Below, one piece after another: positions 9,521 to 24,500 of a DNA stretch of 64,000 nt; within the stretch, counting starts at the first letter, position 1, and each line of letters opens with the position of its first letter. The notes under the pieces were generated by a model. It saw only the letters and a list, made by a program, of their open reading frames with translations. It did not search any database and had not been told where the DNA came from. Source of the stretch: Paroedura picta. Its lineage: Eukaryota; Chordata; Lepidosauria; Squamata; Gekkonidae. The translations under genes were made by a program, and so were the position numbers. The DNA lies in the NCBI RefSeq assembly GCF_049243985.1, contig NC_135377.1, positions 69,819,645-69,883,644 of the forward strand. Reading direction: 5' to 3'.

Positions 9521-12500
9521 CTAGAAAAGGAAATAAAGAAACCTTGAGATCAGTGTATGTTGTGAGGACAAAAATGCTGATTTCGCTTTTTAAAATTTCA
9601 GCAATTCAGACTTGGCTTCCGCCTGGCGGAATGAGCTGGCAGTGGAGGTCCAGGCCCTGACGGAGCCATCAAAGTTCCACAGGGCCTGTGAAATGGTGCT
9701 TTTCCACCAGGCCTATGGTGGGCCTCCCAGTTCTCCTAGTTCAAGATTCCCTCCTTCAGATGGCATCCAGAGAACACAGTAAAAATTACATAAGTGCCCT
9801 GCCATTCCACCATCTACCAGTCTCTAGTTGGCCATTTTTTGCTGTTACAGTGCTGGGATATCCTGGAGTAGGGCTGAGGGAGCTCTGAGAGAACTGCTCT
9901 ATGGAAACAGCTTTAACAGGACTGTGACTAGCCCAAGGTCAGCCAGCTGGCTGCATGTGGAGGAGGAGTGCGGAATCAAACCCGGCTCTCCAGATTAGAG
10001 GCTGCCGCTCTTAACCACCACACCAAGCTGTCTTGGGGTTTGGGAGGGATCTCAGCAGGGCCTAGTGCCACAGAGTTTGCCCCCCAAGGCAGCCATTTTC
10101 TCCAGGAGAACTGATCTGCGTAGTAGCTATTTCCTCCCCCTGCTGGAACAAGATGCTTTCCCCCCTTATCCAAATAGAGAATGTAAGAATTAATCTCTAA
10201 AAACACTTGGCCTCTGATATCTCCAGGATCGATCTGATAAAAGTTGCCTTTCAACCTTTAATTGCTGGTGGTGCAAACAAATTAATTGTGAGTTTTGTTC
10301 TTTGAACTAAGGCCAGCAAACTAAGCTAGAAACTTCCACAGATGTTATCTTTTACTGGGAAAAAATGATAATTGTCTTTATCAGATGAGATGTGAGAAAA
10401 TACAAGCACGTGAAAATTGACCCTGTGGCTACTTGCAAAAACAAGTGCCAAATGTATCAAAACTCTTTTATCAAAACATTTCTCAGCCATATCACAGTAA
10501 GTAAAACTTAAAGCAAAACAGATATCAGGTTATTGTCTTAAATTGCTTTTAGGGATATTTCTGTAAACTCAAGTCACACACACCGAAATCTCACCTAATC
10601 TCTTTTGAGAGTCCCATCCAGAGAAATTTGTTTTGCTTTTCAAATTCAGTGCATTTTTATGAGGAAATAGCAGCCTTATCTCACACTAAAGTTTTCTTAA
10701 CTTAGACGATGTTTGCTTTAGGACCTGTGCACGACATTCCTTTGGTTACACTAGATGTTAGAATCCTAGAGATGAAAGGGGGCATATAGGCCATCTAGTC
10801 CAACCCCCTGCTCAATAGAGGAGACAGGAGGGTGTGGTTACGTTGAGGAGATTATCCCTGCTTTTTTGAGATCCCATGGCTATTGTGCTTTATCCGCATC
10901 CACCCCAGCAATTGGGAAACCATGAGATCCCATCCCTGTGTGGAAGACACCAATGTTGGAAGCACCTCTGAATTATTAGTAAAGACGAAACCATTCCTGG
11001 ATGGGGAGTCTTACATAATCCCTTTCTTAAACCTGGTAAAGGGGGCATAATGAACAAGTGCAGAAAGCAGCTAGTCTGTCGCAACGATCTCTACCCCACC
11101 ATGTATGCACATTTGCTGGAATGCCTGTATAAAGTCAAGGACTGTACAATTCTGTATGTTTAAGGATCTCTCTACACGATAAAAGACCCAGAGTTCATGT
11201 TCTCATTAGCACACATAGTTTGGGATGGAGCTCTGTGCTGGGATCCTTCTTTCTCACATGGGTCCATCATTCCCCCCTTAGAACATCTGAAAAAATGCTA
11301 CCCATCCCCTATTTCAAGGCTGAAACACTGTCAGTGTGTTATCCTAATAGATCCAGGTTTTGCCATAGACCAATGAGCCTTTAAATTCACCAGGAGGCCT
11401 GCAGACAGACATTGTAATTTATGAGATAGTAAAGAATATATGAGCTGCAAAAAGTTCCCTTTTTTTGAGATTTAGGCTACATTAAAGATTAATGACAGCT
11501 GATTTAGTGGCTCTGGACCTTTACTTCCACAGAGGGTTATGTCACATATAATTTTTCATGGAGATGGTCACTGCTAGTATAAGGTTCCACATTGTTTTAA
11601 GCACAAAGCTTCCACAGCAAATGAACAGCAAATGAAACAGCAGGGGTGGCCAAACTGTGGCTCTTCAAATGTCCATGGACTACAATTCCCATGTGCCCTT
11701 GCCAGCATGCAGCTGGGAGAGCACAAGTCTTAGCTGTGTCCTCCACTCGCAAGGACTCATGCAGCCAGATTAGATTTATCCAGATTGGAAATGTCTCTTA
11801 AAACCTATCAAGTCACCTTTTGTTGAATTACAAGCATTATTGCTAAAGACTGTCATTCTCAAAAAGACATACACCAGAGGTGGATGGGCACCACCCTTCT
11901 CCCCAAATTGGGGTGTGCCCTAGGGCAGGGGTAGTCAACCTGTTCATGGACTACAATTCCCATGAGCTTCTGCCAGCGTTTGCATGTCAATGCTGGCAGG
12001 GGCTCATGGGAATTGTAGTCCATGAACCTCTGGAGGACTACAGGTTGACAACCCCTGCCCTAGGGGGCTGCTCAGAGATGCAGGCCAAGCCCTTTTCCTC
12101 ATCCTCCCAGCCCACAACTTGCCTCCTTGCCTGATTGAAGCAGGGCAGAAGGCTGGTAGCAACTTCCTGTTGGACCCCTTGAGGCACGGAGGTCAAGCAG
12201 TGGCTTCTTTCTGCAGCGTGGTGGGGGAGAGATGAGAAAGATCGAAGCCACGTTCCCTTCTCTCCATGCCTAGGGTGCACAAAATCTTTGGGCTGGCCCT
12301 GGCAGAACCATAACTCCAGGTGACTGGACAGTGGTACAGCAGTTTTTCCTCCAGAAGGTCTTAGGCGACCTAAGGAACCAAGAGGGCCCATTTCACCCTC
12401 AAAGCTATTTCTGGTTTAGTGCACTCGTTAGCGAAAACTTGTGGCTCAGAGAGAGGCTGAACTGCTCATAAACTATCCACCTGCTTTCGTTCTCTAGCCT

Positions 12501-15500
12501 ACGGCAAGGCTATGCCAACGCAACTCAGAAGGCACTTGGGCACGAGTAAGCGAATGAGTAAATGCACTCTCCAAAGTCAACAGGGGCACAAGCCTAAGCA
12601 AGTCTACTTGGAAATCAGTTTCATTTGATTTCATCCCCCGTAAAGTGTTCTGAGGATTGCAGTCTCGTCTTAAGGATTGTGTTTTAAGGACTGGAGCCAA
12701 CGAGTAGGTCGGAAACAACTTACACAGGTAAAAAAAATGAGCAGCAAGTAGAAAAGTCCAAGCGAGCACAACAACAGAAGCTCCGCTCTGTGCTTTTTAA
12801 ATGTTGCATCTTCTAATGGCTCTGGGCAGCCTGGAAGGCAAAGAAGAAAAGATACATTCGTTTCATTATGCTCTGAATTATTTAACGCACAATAGAAAAT
12901 AAAAATAACCCTTATTTCTCATATGATACCTTTTACTATTAATGTAATAGTGTTACTTTCGTTGTGCTTTCTATCTGATGGGTCCAAGGTGCACTTATAT
13001 GTCCCACTGTCGTAGATGGTAGCATTTTTTATCCTCAAAGAATCCCGTTGGCTGTTGAAGACCTCCGAAGAAGAATTAAGTTGTCTCGAAGAGTTCTGTT
13101 CTTTATTATACTGCAGCTTCTTCCACTCCACCTTTGACAATTCTTCACTCTTTTTGTTGAGCTGTAAAACATTGGCCTTTAATGTCAATGCTGAATTGTA
13201 AAGTCCCAAGTATTTGTGGTTCCCTTGCAAACATCAAGCATAAAGTTCGATTCCAGTGGCACCTTTAATATCAATGAAGTTTTAATCAAGTTATAAAACT
13301 TTGCAGGTCTTCAAGGTGCTCCTGGACTCAGACTTTGTTCTGTAACTTCAGACGGCTACCCACCTGAAAGAATCAAGTATGCCACTACTTTATCACCTGT
13401 ATTCTCTCCCTCTTTTCCAATATGTATGTGTGACACGTAGAGGTTCCTGTGTTCATATAAGTATTTTGCATTCCAGCGACTTTTAAGTCTGCACTATAGA
13501 GTTTGTATTGACTTTGGGCTTTTGGTCATTCTCAATTTCCTCCCTCCTGCATTCCTATTGCTTGGGGGGGAGGTCTGTTCCATATGTGTTTTGCTACCTC
13601 TAGTGGTCAAATTGGTTTACTTCCCATATATCTCCCTGCAGATTTAAACTTCAGGTTTTTATGCTGGACATAAACTGATGTAAAAATCAATTTGACCACT
13701 AGAGGGGGCAAAGCACATGAGGAACAGAAGAGGGTGGAAAGCAAAGCAACACAACCTCATAAGCAAGGAAAATGAGAATGGAGGAAAGCCGTTCATGTGG
13801 TTACAACAGAATGCTTTTTACCTGGTTTATAGACAAGGAAGATAAGGAAGTTCTTGAGCCTGCTTGAATCCCCAGCTGTGCTGACCTTTTTGCATACTGA
13901 TGTCCTTTGAAATTCAGAGGGAATTTGGAAGGCATGGCCAATCATAAAATATCCGGGAGCTAGGGCAATTATATCTCTGAGGGTAACATTTTGGCATTTG
14001 GGGCAGCAACTCTGTATAACAGGCTGCCTTTAAAAATGAACATGCTGTTTAAAATGTTTCTTGCTTCCAAAGAGTACCTTCAGTCACATAGAACGTTTCT
14101 GCACTAACAAATATTGTTCAGATTTGCATTTTTAAAAGGCTGACTTTTCCATCCGTTTCCACATTAAAATCTGCCTTTCCAAGCACAGTCCCAAATTTCC
14201 CTCTGTCTTGCTGAGCATTTTGGAAATTCCCAGTTACAGCAATTTCATCTGTCAAGGTGGAAGCTAATTTGGGTCTGCCCAGTGGGGAAATCCATGTATT
14301 TGGGTTTTTTCCTGTGCCCACCATTTCGAGTCATTTGGGCCCACCTCTTTCCTCATTGCCATCCTCTCTCCCTCCAGTCCAAAAAGCCTGCTTTTTTAAA
14401 AAGGGGGGTGATTGCATGATAACACTGTTTCTACGTCTATAAAAAAGCAGTCTTTCACAGCAGCATCGTATCATGTTAACCTAGGATTTCTTGGGGGGAA
14501 GGCAATTCAGGACGCATAGTGGTGGAATTAAGGGGCGCAACAAAAACAAATGTGCAAGCAGGCACCATTTTGCAAAAAGAAAAATAAGAAAAAGGGGAAA
14601 GAGCAAAGCATGATGGGAGGCTGCCTCTGTTGGAAAGCAGAAAACATATATGGCAAATTTCAGTCTGGAAATGAGGAGAGGAAAGCCCAAATGCAGAAAG
14701 CCTAGAGTCGACTTGCACCATTCAAAGGAAATCCAAAGAGAGGCACAGACCAAATATGAGACCTCCAAGATGTTCCTGTGAGGCAGTGGTTCTCAACCTG
14801 GGGGTTGAGGCAGGGCAAGCAGCTTGGCTGGGGGGGGGGGGTGCCATCCACACAACAGCCTTGCAGGGTAGATCGAGATAGAGCGTTCTTCTATATGGAG
14901 CAGCGGAAAAGAGTGAGATTGGCATGGTGGGACAAGAGGCAGAACTGAACTGAGAAACCCTGGGGGGGGGGGATTTATATCCAATCATGAACAATGGATC
15001 TTCACGCCATTGGTCAGTTTCGGTTTAATTTCTGTGAAAGAACACTTGCATAATTCTATGGTTGGAGGAATTGTATTAAAGGGTTGCAGCATTAGGAAGG
15101 TTGAGGACCACTGCCATGAGGACTCTGACAACTGCATTCTGGACCAGTTGCACTTTCCAGAGCAGGACACACATAGAGTGACTTACAGAAGTCCAATCTA
15201 GAGGTGACTGTTGCATGGATAACTGCAGCTAGATGCTCTGAGCCCAGGGAGGGCTCTATTTGGCGAAGGTGGGAAAACGCTAGCCGTGCTATTTTTGTGG
15301 TAGCTCACAGAAGGCCACTCTGAACTGGTCAGCACCCGGAGCACTTACTAAGTCCCTGAACACTCCTCATTTTCCCAAATGTGAAAAGCTACCTGGAAGG
15401 AGAGTGTTTGACTTCTGGGCTGATGGTATGGAGTAAAATCACCCAGCAGCTTTATCCATATTATAAGGAGTGAGTGTGTGTGAGTGTGTGTGGCAGACAC

Positions 15501-18500
15501 AGTATGAAGTGACACTCTGGGCCCATACAGCTGTCACCCCAAAACTGCCACCAGTCCTAATCATCTCCATTCAACAGGGCCACTGCAGTTGCTTGGCAAC
15601 CTAGCCCTCCAGTAAAAAGGCATCCACATAATCACTGCTCCTGAAGGCAACTCTCATTGGTCCACCAGGAAAGCTGGCCTTGGCCTAGTCCCGCCTCTGT
15701 TACCAAGGTTCCAACCAGAGAGCCCCTATAAGAAGTTCGGATTCATGGCTTTAGAGCAGCCTCTCTCAACGTTTTTAGCATTGAGAAATCCCTGAAACAT
15801 TTTTCAGGCTTCGAGAAACCCTGGAAGTGGCGCAATCATGCAGAATGTGGTTGGGAAGCATAGCTGCGGACATGCCCACCCGGGGTCCCTCCCCTTCCCA
15901 CTCCCTCCCGACCAATCATTGGCCATTTTGAAAGGGCGGGGGATTTGACATGAGCATATATGGCCATATCACCTGATAAATGTTAAACAAATTGTAAAAA
16001 TATATGTTAAAATAATTAACTCTCACCCATTTGGGAAACCCTTCCAGGTCCATCAAGAAACCCCAGGGTTTCACGAAACCTTGGTTGAGAAAGCCTTCTT
16101 TAGAGAGAACTGTGCTACCTGAACATTTTTGTGGGATCATGTGTGTGGCAATATATAACTTCTTTCCACTGTGGAGTACGAAGCGTTCTGTGTACTGTAA
16201 ACATATGCGCCCGAAACACACCTTCAAATGTAACCAAAACAAGAAGAACTAAGGCAGGCATCAATACTGCCTGTTTGATCTATTACACAAATGAAAAATG
16301 TATAAATGTACGTGTAGATCTCTATCGAGATGTTCTCATTCTGAATGCATACAAATGTTACACGCTCTGGAGCCGCCCTCTTCCTGCCTCTTTCAATGAC
16401 AAGGCTCTTTAATCCCAATGCAATACACTTCCCCCTTAAGATACTTTCCCTTCACAGCTGAATAACCCTGCAATAATTTTTTGCAGAGGGAGACATCTAG
16501 TGGCAAACTGTCAGTTTTGACAGCAAGATTCATCTTCACAGATGTGCAAGGGTTTTGCTAGGAAATCCTGCTTTAATTCCGCACATGGAAACGGCTGTTG
16601 AGCGCAGCCACAGTCCTGAAATTGCTTTTGGGATTTACCTCCCCCATTGCCAGTTCTGGCGCTATAAAGTTTTGCATTTGCAATATTTTATATGAACTTT
16701 AAGAGCTTTCTTCTTAAATGGCTTAATTACCAGAAAACATCAGAATCAATTTAAGAATGTGCATAACTTCTCTCCATATCTCAATGTAATTTAAAGTAGT
16801 CAGTGTAATATTCGGAGTTACAAATACAACCATGCAAACATATATTATTTATAGCAACATACTTTTATCTCAAAGCTGCTGAAGATTATGGAAGTACCTC
16901 TACATCAGGGGTGGCCAGACTGGCTCTCCTAATGTCCATGGACTACAATTCCCACAAGCCCCTGCACATACTGGCAGGTGGGTCATGGGAATTGTAGTCT
17001 GTGGACATCTGGAGAGCCACCCTTTGGCCTCATTTATTGTTTCTGCATGCTGTTATTTTGATATTCTGCAGCTGCTATTTACTTATTTAAAAAAAATTAA
17101 GGCAGTTTAATTTTTAATGTTTTAACTGATATGGCTGAAATCTGGCCCAGAAACAATGAGTTTGGTAAGGTATAGATATTATAAACAAATAGCAGAATAA
17201 TATTTAAGAACCCATTCTCATACCATGACTAGACTGACAAAATCACACCTTAACCCCCCCCAAACATGTCCACCCTGTTTTTACCCACCACTTCCATAAG
17301 GTCTCGTTTAATGTGTCCTTTGTCTAAAATGACATCATTATGCTAACTTTTGGTCTCTTGGGAAAACCCACATTTTCATATGAAGAAGAGAAAGCTTTAT
17401 GCCCTACCTTTTCCTAAGGAGTCCCAAAGTGGCCTACAATTCCTTTCCTTTCCTCGCCCCACAACAGGCACCCTCAGACAACCTGGACATCCCTAAGTCC
17501 CTTAGCCTTTCCTCATAGGGATTGGTCCCTAGGCCTTGGATAGTCCTCGTCACTCTCCTCTACACCCTTTCTATTTTGACCATGCCCTCTTTGAAATGAA
17601 GCATCCAGAACTGCATAAATCCAAAGTGGCCATTTTCTACAGGGGAACTGATCCCTTTAATCTAGTCTAGAGATGAACTATAATTCCAGGGGATCCCCAG
17701 GTCCCACCTGGGGATTGGCATCTCTAATCAAATCAGATACTGATGCAGATAATTATTGGAGAACATGTCTTACAATGCTGTGGCCTATCTTGCCTCTTCA
17801 TGTCTAAATATTTTGTCCTTTCAGATTTATTTTTATTCCTCCACATACAAACCAGGCTATGAAAGATCTTCTGATTCAGCTACAGTTGATGCAAGCAAAG
17901 GCACATTCTGTCCCGTTAATTAACAGGAGTCATTTAACCCAGATTTCGAGAAGAATGCCCCCCCATCACATTTTACTCAGACAAAATACAGAATGTTTTA
18001 CCCATTTACATGCTAAAAATGGACTCATTATCATACTGATTACTGGGAATTACTGAAGCAAAATGCTTGCCTGAGGGGGGGAATATCCCTCTGAGAAATG
18101 CCCTTCCGCCTGCCGTCATGAAACAGACCTTTACGAAAACTGAATGGCAAAATGAATTTGAGAGCGGGTTTGTTATAGTTACATTTGCTTACAGCCACGT
18201 CATTAAGAAACTTCATAGAATCATAGAGTTCAAAGGGGCCCTACAGGCCATCTAGTCCAAGCCCCTGCTCAGTGCAGGATCAGCCTAAAGCAGGGGTAGT
18301 CAAACTGCGGCCCTCCAGATGTCCATGGACTACAATTCCCAGGAGCCCCTGCCAGCATTCGCTGGCAGGGGCTCCTGGGAATTGTAGTCCATGGACATCT
18401 GGAGGGCCGCAGTTTGACTACCGCTGGCCTAAAGCATCCAGGATAACCTTCAAATTTTACAGATATTGGTAAAAAGTTTTGATCAAGAGTCCTTTTGGGT

Positions 18501-21500
18501 TTTTTAGAGTGGAGGGAAGTATTGCTCAAAGAACAGCACTGTATTTAGAGTTGAAAGAAACAAACTTTCAAGAGGCCAAATTACAACAGATGTATATATA
18601 TGCTCCAACCCTCCTCCCCCCAAAAACTATTTAAAAGTTACCTTGTAATTTTAGAATACTAGGAATTCAGGAGACACAGTGTCATGTTAGAGCGTTAAAC
18701 AAGAATGCGGGGGACCCAGGTTCAAATCTCACTGGATGACCATTAGCCATTCACTCTCACTCAGGCTACTTTACAGGGTTGTTGCTATGAGGATAAAATG
18801 AAGGAAGGGGAGCTCAATACTGTGATCTGCTCTGGGTCCCCTCTGGGGAGAAACGTGGGGATAAAACTAGAAATAAATAAATATTTTAAAACATATAATG
18901 GATCATCCTTGAGATGATAAGAGATTATTATCCATGCTAGCTCTTTTCTAGTGAAAGGATATAAACTCTGAGATACTGGGCTCTTTTCATCACCTGAGTG
19001 TTCCCATTGTCTGCACGCATTTTGCTCCCAGTGTGGTCGATTCAATATTATATTGCTGTATTTCCCTGCAGATGTAAACTGCAGGTTTTGATGCAGGATC
19101 TACAGTGATGTAATATCAAATTCAACACTAGAGGGAGCAACACATGTGAAGAGAAGAAAAAACTGAAGCAATAGTGAGACACAAGAGATGTAAATGAGAA
19201 TGTAGAAGAGCCCAAGATAGAGAAACATACAATAGTGTTGTTCAAGAAATATAGAGGTAGTCAAATTGAGGCTCTCCAGATGTCCAAGGACTACAATTCC
19301 CACAAACCCTTGCCAACATGTTGGGAGATGTGATGGGATGTGATGCTGGTAGGGGCTCATTTGTAGTCCATGGACATCTGGAGAGCCTCAGTTTGGCCAC
19401 CCATGAAGTAATACATTCCAGCATTTTCTCCCATTTAGAAGAAGAGTTTATTTATTTATTTATTATTCTAATTCATTTATATTCTGCCTTTCTCCTCAGT
19501 GAGGACCTACAGTGGATAAAAGCATTCTCCCCTCTTCCCTTTTATCCCCACAACTAATCCTGTGCAGGAGGTTAGGCTGAGATAGTATGACTGGCCAAAG
19601 GCCACCCAGTGAGTTTCCATGGCATGAGTGGGGATTTGAACCAGGGTATTCCAGAATTTAGTCCAATACTTTTAATCGTTATGCCATGCTGGCTCTTATG
19701 TTATCCAAGCTAGATTTAATTGGGGAAATGCTAATAAGAGGGGTAACAATGCAATCTCCACCTATGTATACCAGGATTATTCCATTACAAACACTCAAAA
19801 TGAACCAGACTGGATTGAAAACAAAAGTGATTTTTATTAGGAGAACAACCAATTCAGTAAATAAACCTGTACACAATATTAAACTCACACACACAAGATC
19901 AGAAAAACAGGGTTGAGAGGGTGCGATAGGGGGCTAAAAGGGGCGAGTATAAAGGATAGCTACTGTTGTGATGTGAATTTTGCAAGAGAAATGACTAATA
20001 TCTCTGGAGGAAAGTGAATTAGCCTGCATGCAAGCAGATGGTATATGTAAGACATCTAAAGAAACAAACACACACAGAGAGGGGTTCTAGCATGTGCCTG
20101 AAATAGCAACATTTGTAATTTGACACCAAGGTCTGCAATTTGACACTGTAGCCCCTAAAACGATGCACATGATATGATTACAGCTCTGCTCCATCTTATA
20201 ATAGTAGGGTTGCCAATTTCCAGACATGGCCTGGAGATGTCCTGAAATTACACCTATATCCCAACTACAGTGATTCGTTTCCCAAGAAAAATAATGGCAC
20301 CTAAAGGCCACCTTTTCCAGTATCTACCCACAAATCTTTAGGAATTTCCCAAGATTCAGTTGCCAACCCTCCATAGCGACGCTGACACTTTCTATGGCAA
20401 ATTGAATGAAAACATACATTCAAATGTTCCTTCTGTGTGACAACAAAATGCAACCATTTTTCAAATTCCGAACAAAAATTCATCAAAATGCATTTTGCTG
20501 TGGTTTTTGAACTGAGGTAATTAACTTTCAATTCTTTTGGTTGTAGAACATGGATCCATATTTTATCCACAGGAAACTAACAGCAAACACAGGGAGGGAC
20601 TTTTAGGATGATGTTAAAGGAAATCAAGTTACGGGACTTTATTACCGTCTCTTTGCCATCTCTTTGTAAGTTCAATTGTCGTTTTAGATTACATTAGACT
20701 GAAATGGTAAAATTCAATATATTCTTTCTACACCGCATTGTCTTTAGATAAATAAACAGACACTTATTTTTAAAATATTGTTGTAAGACAAGCATGACAT
20801 CCTTGCTCAGAGGATATTGTGTCGCTTCAGCGGGGTCACAGAAATGGCTCGATGGACTCCAACCATTGTTCAGAAACCCCAGTAAAGCCTTGTTAGCTTT
20901 AGAATCTGATCATTAATTCTACATAAACAGCATTGGGTTCAATACAGCCCCACCATCCTCTTTTTAAAAAAAGAGCACTAGAAGTCAAAGGTTAATTGTT
21001 CACATTTACTGCACAGTTCAGACTGACCTGGTACAAGACATTTAACCTAAGAACTGCTTGAACTTTACAGTGTGAAATGCCACACTATTTGTCAGAATTA
21101 CTGTTTAATTGGCCTCCTGAGAGTATTATACACTGCTTATTGATTAGGTCCTCAATAGATTTTTGTGCGTATGAAGTGATTAATTCTCCAATTTGCTTGC
21201 CTTGGTACAGTCTGTCATTTTCTCTCTCCCATAACCCCCCTCAACGTTTCGAGTGAGACTAAGATTAGTTATGCAGAACGGAGGAACCAAGTGTAGAAAT
21301 GCCCTGACTGGTACTCCAAGTCCTACTAACGGCATTAACATTAGGTTGTGTCGGGCATGTGAACCTGCCGAAGAGCTGAGCTTGAGGCCCGAGGCAGGAT
21401 CGTAATCCCACTCTTGTAATTGGCCAGTGCATGGCTGGATCCCGACTGCCATTTCCAATCAGGAAATTCGCAGGAAGGAATCTACTATTGTTGGCACTTG

Positions 21501-24500
21501 TATAGATGTTAGGGTTTTTTTTGGGGGGGCGTCTCAGTTCAGTTTGAGTTCTCTGTACTTTAGAACTGGGATCAATAAAGAGCTGAATGATTGTAATGGC
21601 CTATGGCTGGAAACAATAAAGTCTTATACATACATAAAGAGCTGAAATGAACTCCCAGTGGCCTGGTCTCCAAACCCATGGATTTAACAGGATGTACCAT
21701 GGAAGTGACCCAATCAGACCAGAATATTAGGCTCTTCGGACTAGAATCTTTGTGGGGGAATTCCTGGAGAATTCGGGGGTGGAGACTGGGGACAGTGGGG
21801 TTTGGGGAGGGGAGGGTTAGCCCAGTATAAAGCCAGAGGGTCCATCCCCAAAACAGCCATTTTCTCCAGCGGAACTGATCTCTGTTGCCTGGAGACCAAT
21901 TATTATACCAGGAGCATTCCGAGGCCTTAAGACTGATTCATACGCAATGTTTTCTTTTACACTTGGCTATTCTCAAGTTCTGCTCACTTGATATAGGAAA
22001 CACAGGCGTCTGTAAGAAAGAGCCAACAATGTGCACTCTTCCTTGGCCAGCAGTGAAGAATGGGTGGGTCGGGTTGCCAGATCCAGTTGGGAACTCCTGG
22101 AGATTGGGGGCGGAGCCTGAGGAGACAGGGACCTCAGTGGGGTATAATTCCATGGAGTCCACCCTCTGAAGTATCCATTTTCTCCTGGGGAATTGATCTC
22201 TGTAGTCGGGAGGTCTGTAATTCCAGGAGATCATGAGCTTCCACCCTAACAATCAACATTTGTGTGCATGTGTGTGTTGTGTGTGTAGAGAGAGAGAATG
22301 GCGGAATGTGTATTTTCATCTATGGTACATATAATCTGGAACACTGGAATTTAGGGTTCCAGTTAGGGGTGCCAATCTCCTGGAGGTGGCTGGATATTTC
22401 TTGATTTCCAAGCAACAGTGATCAATTCTCCTAGGGAAAATGGCCATTTTGAAAACCAGACTCTCTGGCAAAATACACCATTGATGTCCCTCCCCTCCCC
22501 AAACCCCACCCTCTCGGCCTCAGGCTCCAAAATCTCCAGGTATTTCCCAACTCAGAATGGGCGACCCTAGTTCTGGTACACATATACTGAGGCAAGAAAT
22601 GTGTGTCTATCAGGAGGACTAAAGTGTACAGCATTCTCCGCATACATATGGCAACCCCTAATGACCAAAGACAGTTTATGATTGTTCCAGTTCATACCTA
22701 TGTCAGCCTTTCTCAACTTTTTTGCCATTGAGAAATTCCTGGCCCATTCTTCAGGCTTCTAGAAACACCAGAAGTGGTGCGATCGTGCAGAATATGGTTG
22801 TGAAGTATAGCTGTGGACATGGCCACCCAGGGCCCCTCCCCTTCCCACCCCCTGGCCCATCATTGGCCATTTTGGGAAGGGGGAGTGCAGGTCGACATGA
22901 CAATATAGGATCATAGGTAAAGGTAAAGGTATCCCCTGTGCAAGCACCAAGTCATGTCTGACCCTTGGGGTGACGCCCTCTAGCGTTTTCATGGCAGACT
23001 CACTACGGGGTGGTTTGCCAGTGCCTTCCCCAGTCATTACCATTTACCCCTTAGCCAGCTGGGTACTCATTTTACTGACCTCGGAAGGATGGAAGGCTGA
23101 GTCGACCTTGAGCCAGCTGCTGGGATTGAACTCCCAACCTCATGGGCAGAGCTTTCAGACAACATTTCTGCTGCCTTACCACTATGCGCCACAAGAGGCT
23201 CTTTATATGATCATATCATTAACACATTTGAAAATATATTAAAAATTAATTAGCTCCCACCCATTCGGGAAGCCCTCCCGGGGCCATTGAGAAATCCCAG
23301 GATTTCAAGCAACCCTGGTTGAGAAGCCCGTCTTATGTTCTCTATGCAAATATATCCAATAACATGCATACCCCCCATTAGGCACTAAATAAAATGCTCT
23401 TATGTGTGGGAAATGGAAGGAAAGCAAGCGATCAACAGGTTTTTACCTTGTACCAAGAGATTTCCTTGTAAGTGACCTGTGGGTCCCAAACAACTCGACA
23501 AGGGAGCAACGCATCTTCGTTGCAGGTTGCCACAACCTCCCTTGTGGCATCAGCAATGCCATAAATCACACGCCAGACTGCAAGACACAAAGAGACAAGT
23601 ATATATTTACATTATATTATTTACTAGAGGCAAATCCCATTGTATCCGGAAATACAATGGGCGCTAGCCTTTCCCTGCAGGGAGCCCCCGGCAGGCGCAC
23701 GGAGCATGGCTGGCGGGGGCTCCCTTGGCCGGCGGCCTGACGCGTTGGAGGCGCCGGCAAGAGAGCAACTGCAAGCTGCGCTCCGTGCGGCTCGCAGTTG
23801 CTCCCTTGTTGGCAGGGCGGGAATTGGCTGGGCCAATCGGCAGGCGTTTTGCGCCTGCGGATTGGCCCGGCCGATGGTCTGTCCGGAGGAAGGGGCTAAT
23901 CGGCACCCTTCCTCATCCCGGACAGAGCCCGCCCTAACTCCTCCCCCTAAGCCCTTACAGCTTTATTCATTCTGCGGCGCCCGCAGGCACCGCAGGTTGT
24001 GTAAAGATAGTCCACTTTCTGCCCCACTCCCACCCCCCACCCTCCAGGACTCAAGGTGGATTATGCAGTGAGTGTCAATACAATTGACAAAATGGGGGAT
24101 TCCAGTAACTACTGCATTCAGGGTTTAGACGTCTGGAGCCATCAGAAAGAATGGAAGCGGAGTACACGTATCCACATGACACATTAAGCGGGACCGAGAT
24201 TTCAAAATAGAACCCTATTTACAATGCAGCAATATAACCCAGGGTCCTTAATCATTTATCCAAGCAAGTCTATCAAACCATATTGTGCAGTTGTGAAGAG
24301 CTGGCTTGGTGCAGCAATCCCCTTGTGAAGAGCTGGCTTGGTGCAGCAGTTAAGAGCAGCAGCTTCTAATGTGGCACACCAGGTTTGATTCTCCGCTCCT
24401 CCTCCACATGCAGCCAGCTGGGTGACCTTGGGCTCGCCACAGCACAGAAAAAGCTGTTCTGACCGAGCACTCTCAGCCTCACTTCCCTCACAGGGTGTCT

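Noticed and set aside
13162-13230. Extension of CD83 exon 3 upstream to an ATG at 13230
   Set aside because: The frame is open by chance. The phase of exon 2 and the human K|L exon border both place the acceptor at 13162-13163.
23640-24071. A 143-codon frame in CD83 intron 1
   Set aside because: It lies in the GC-rich hairpin element, with open frames on both strands.
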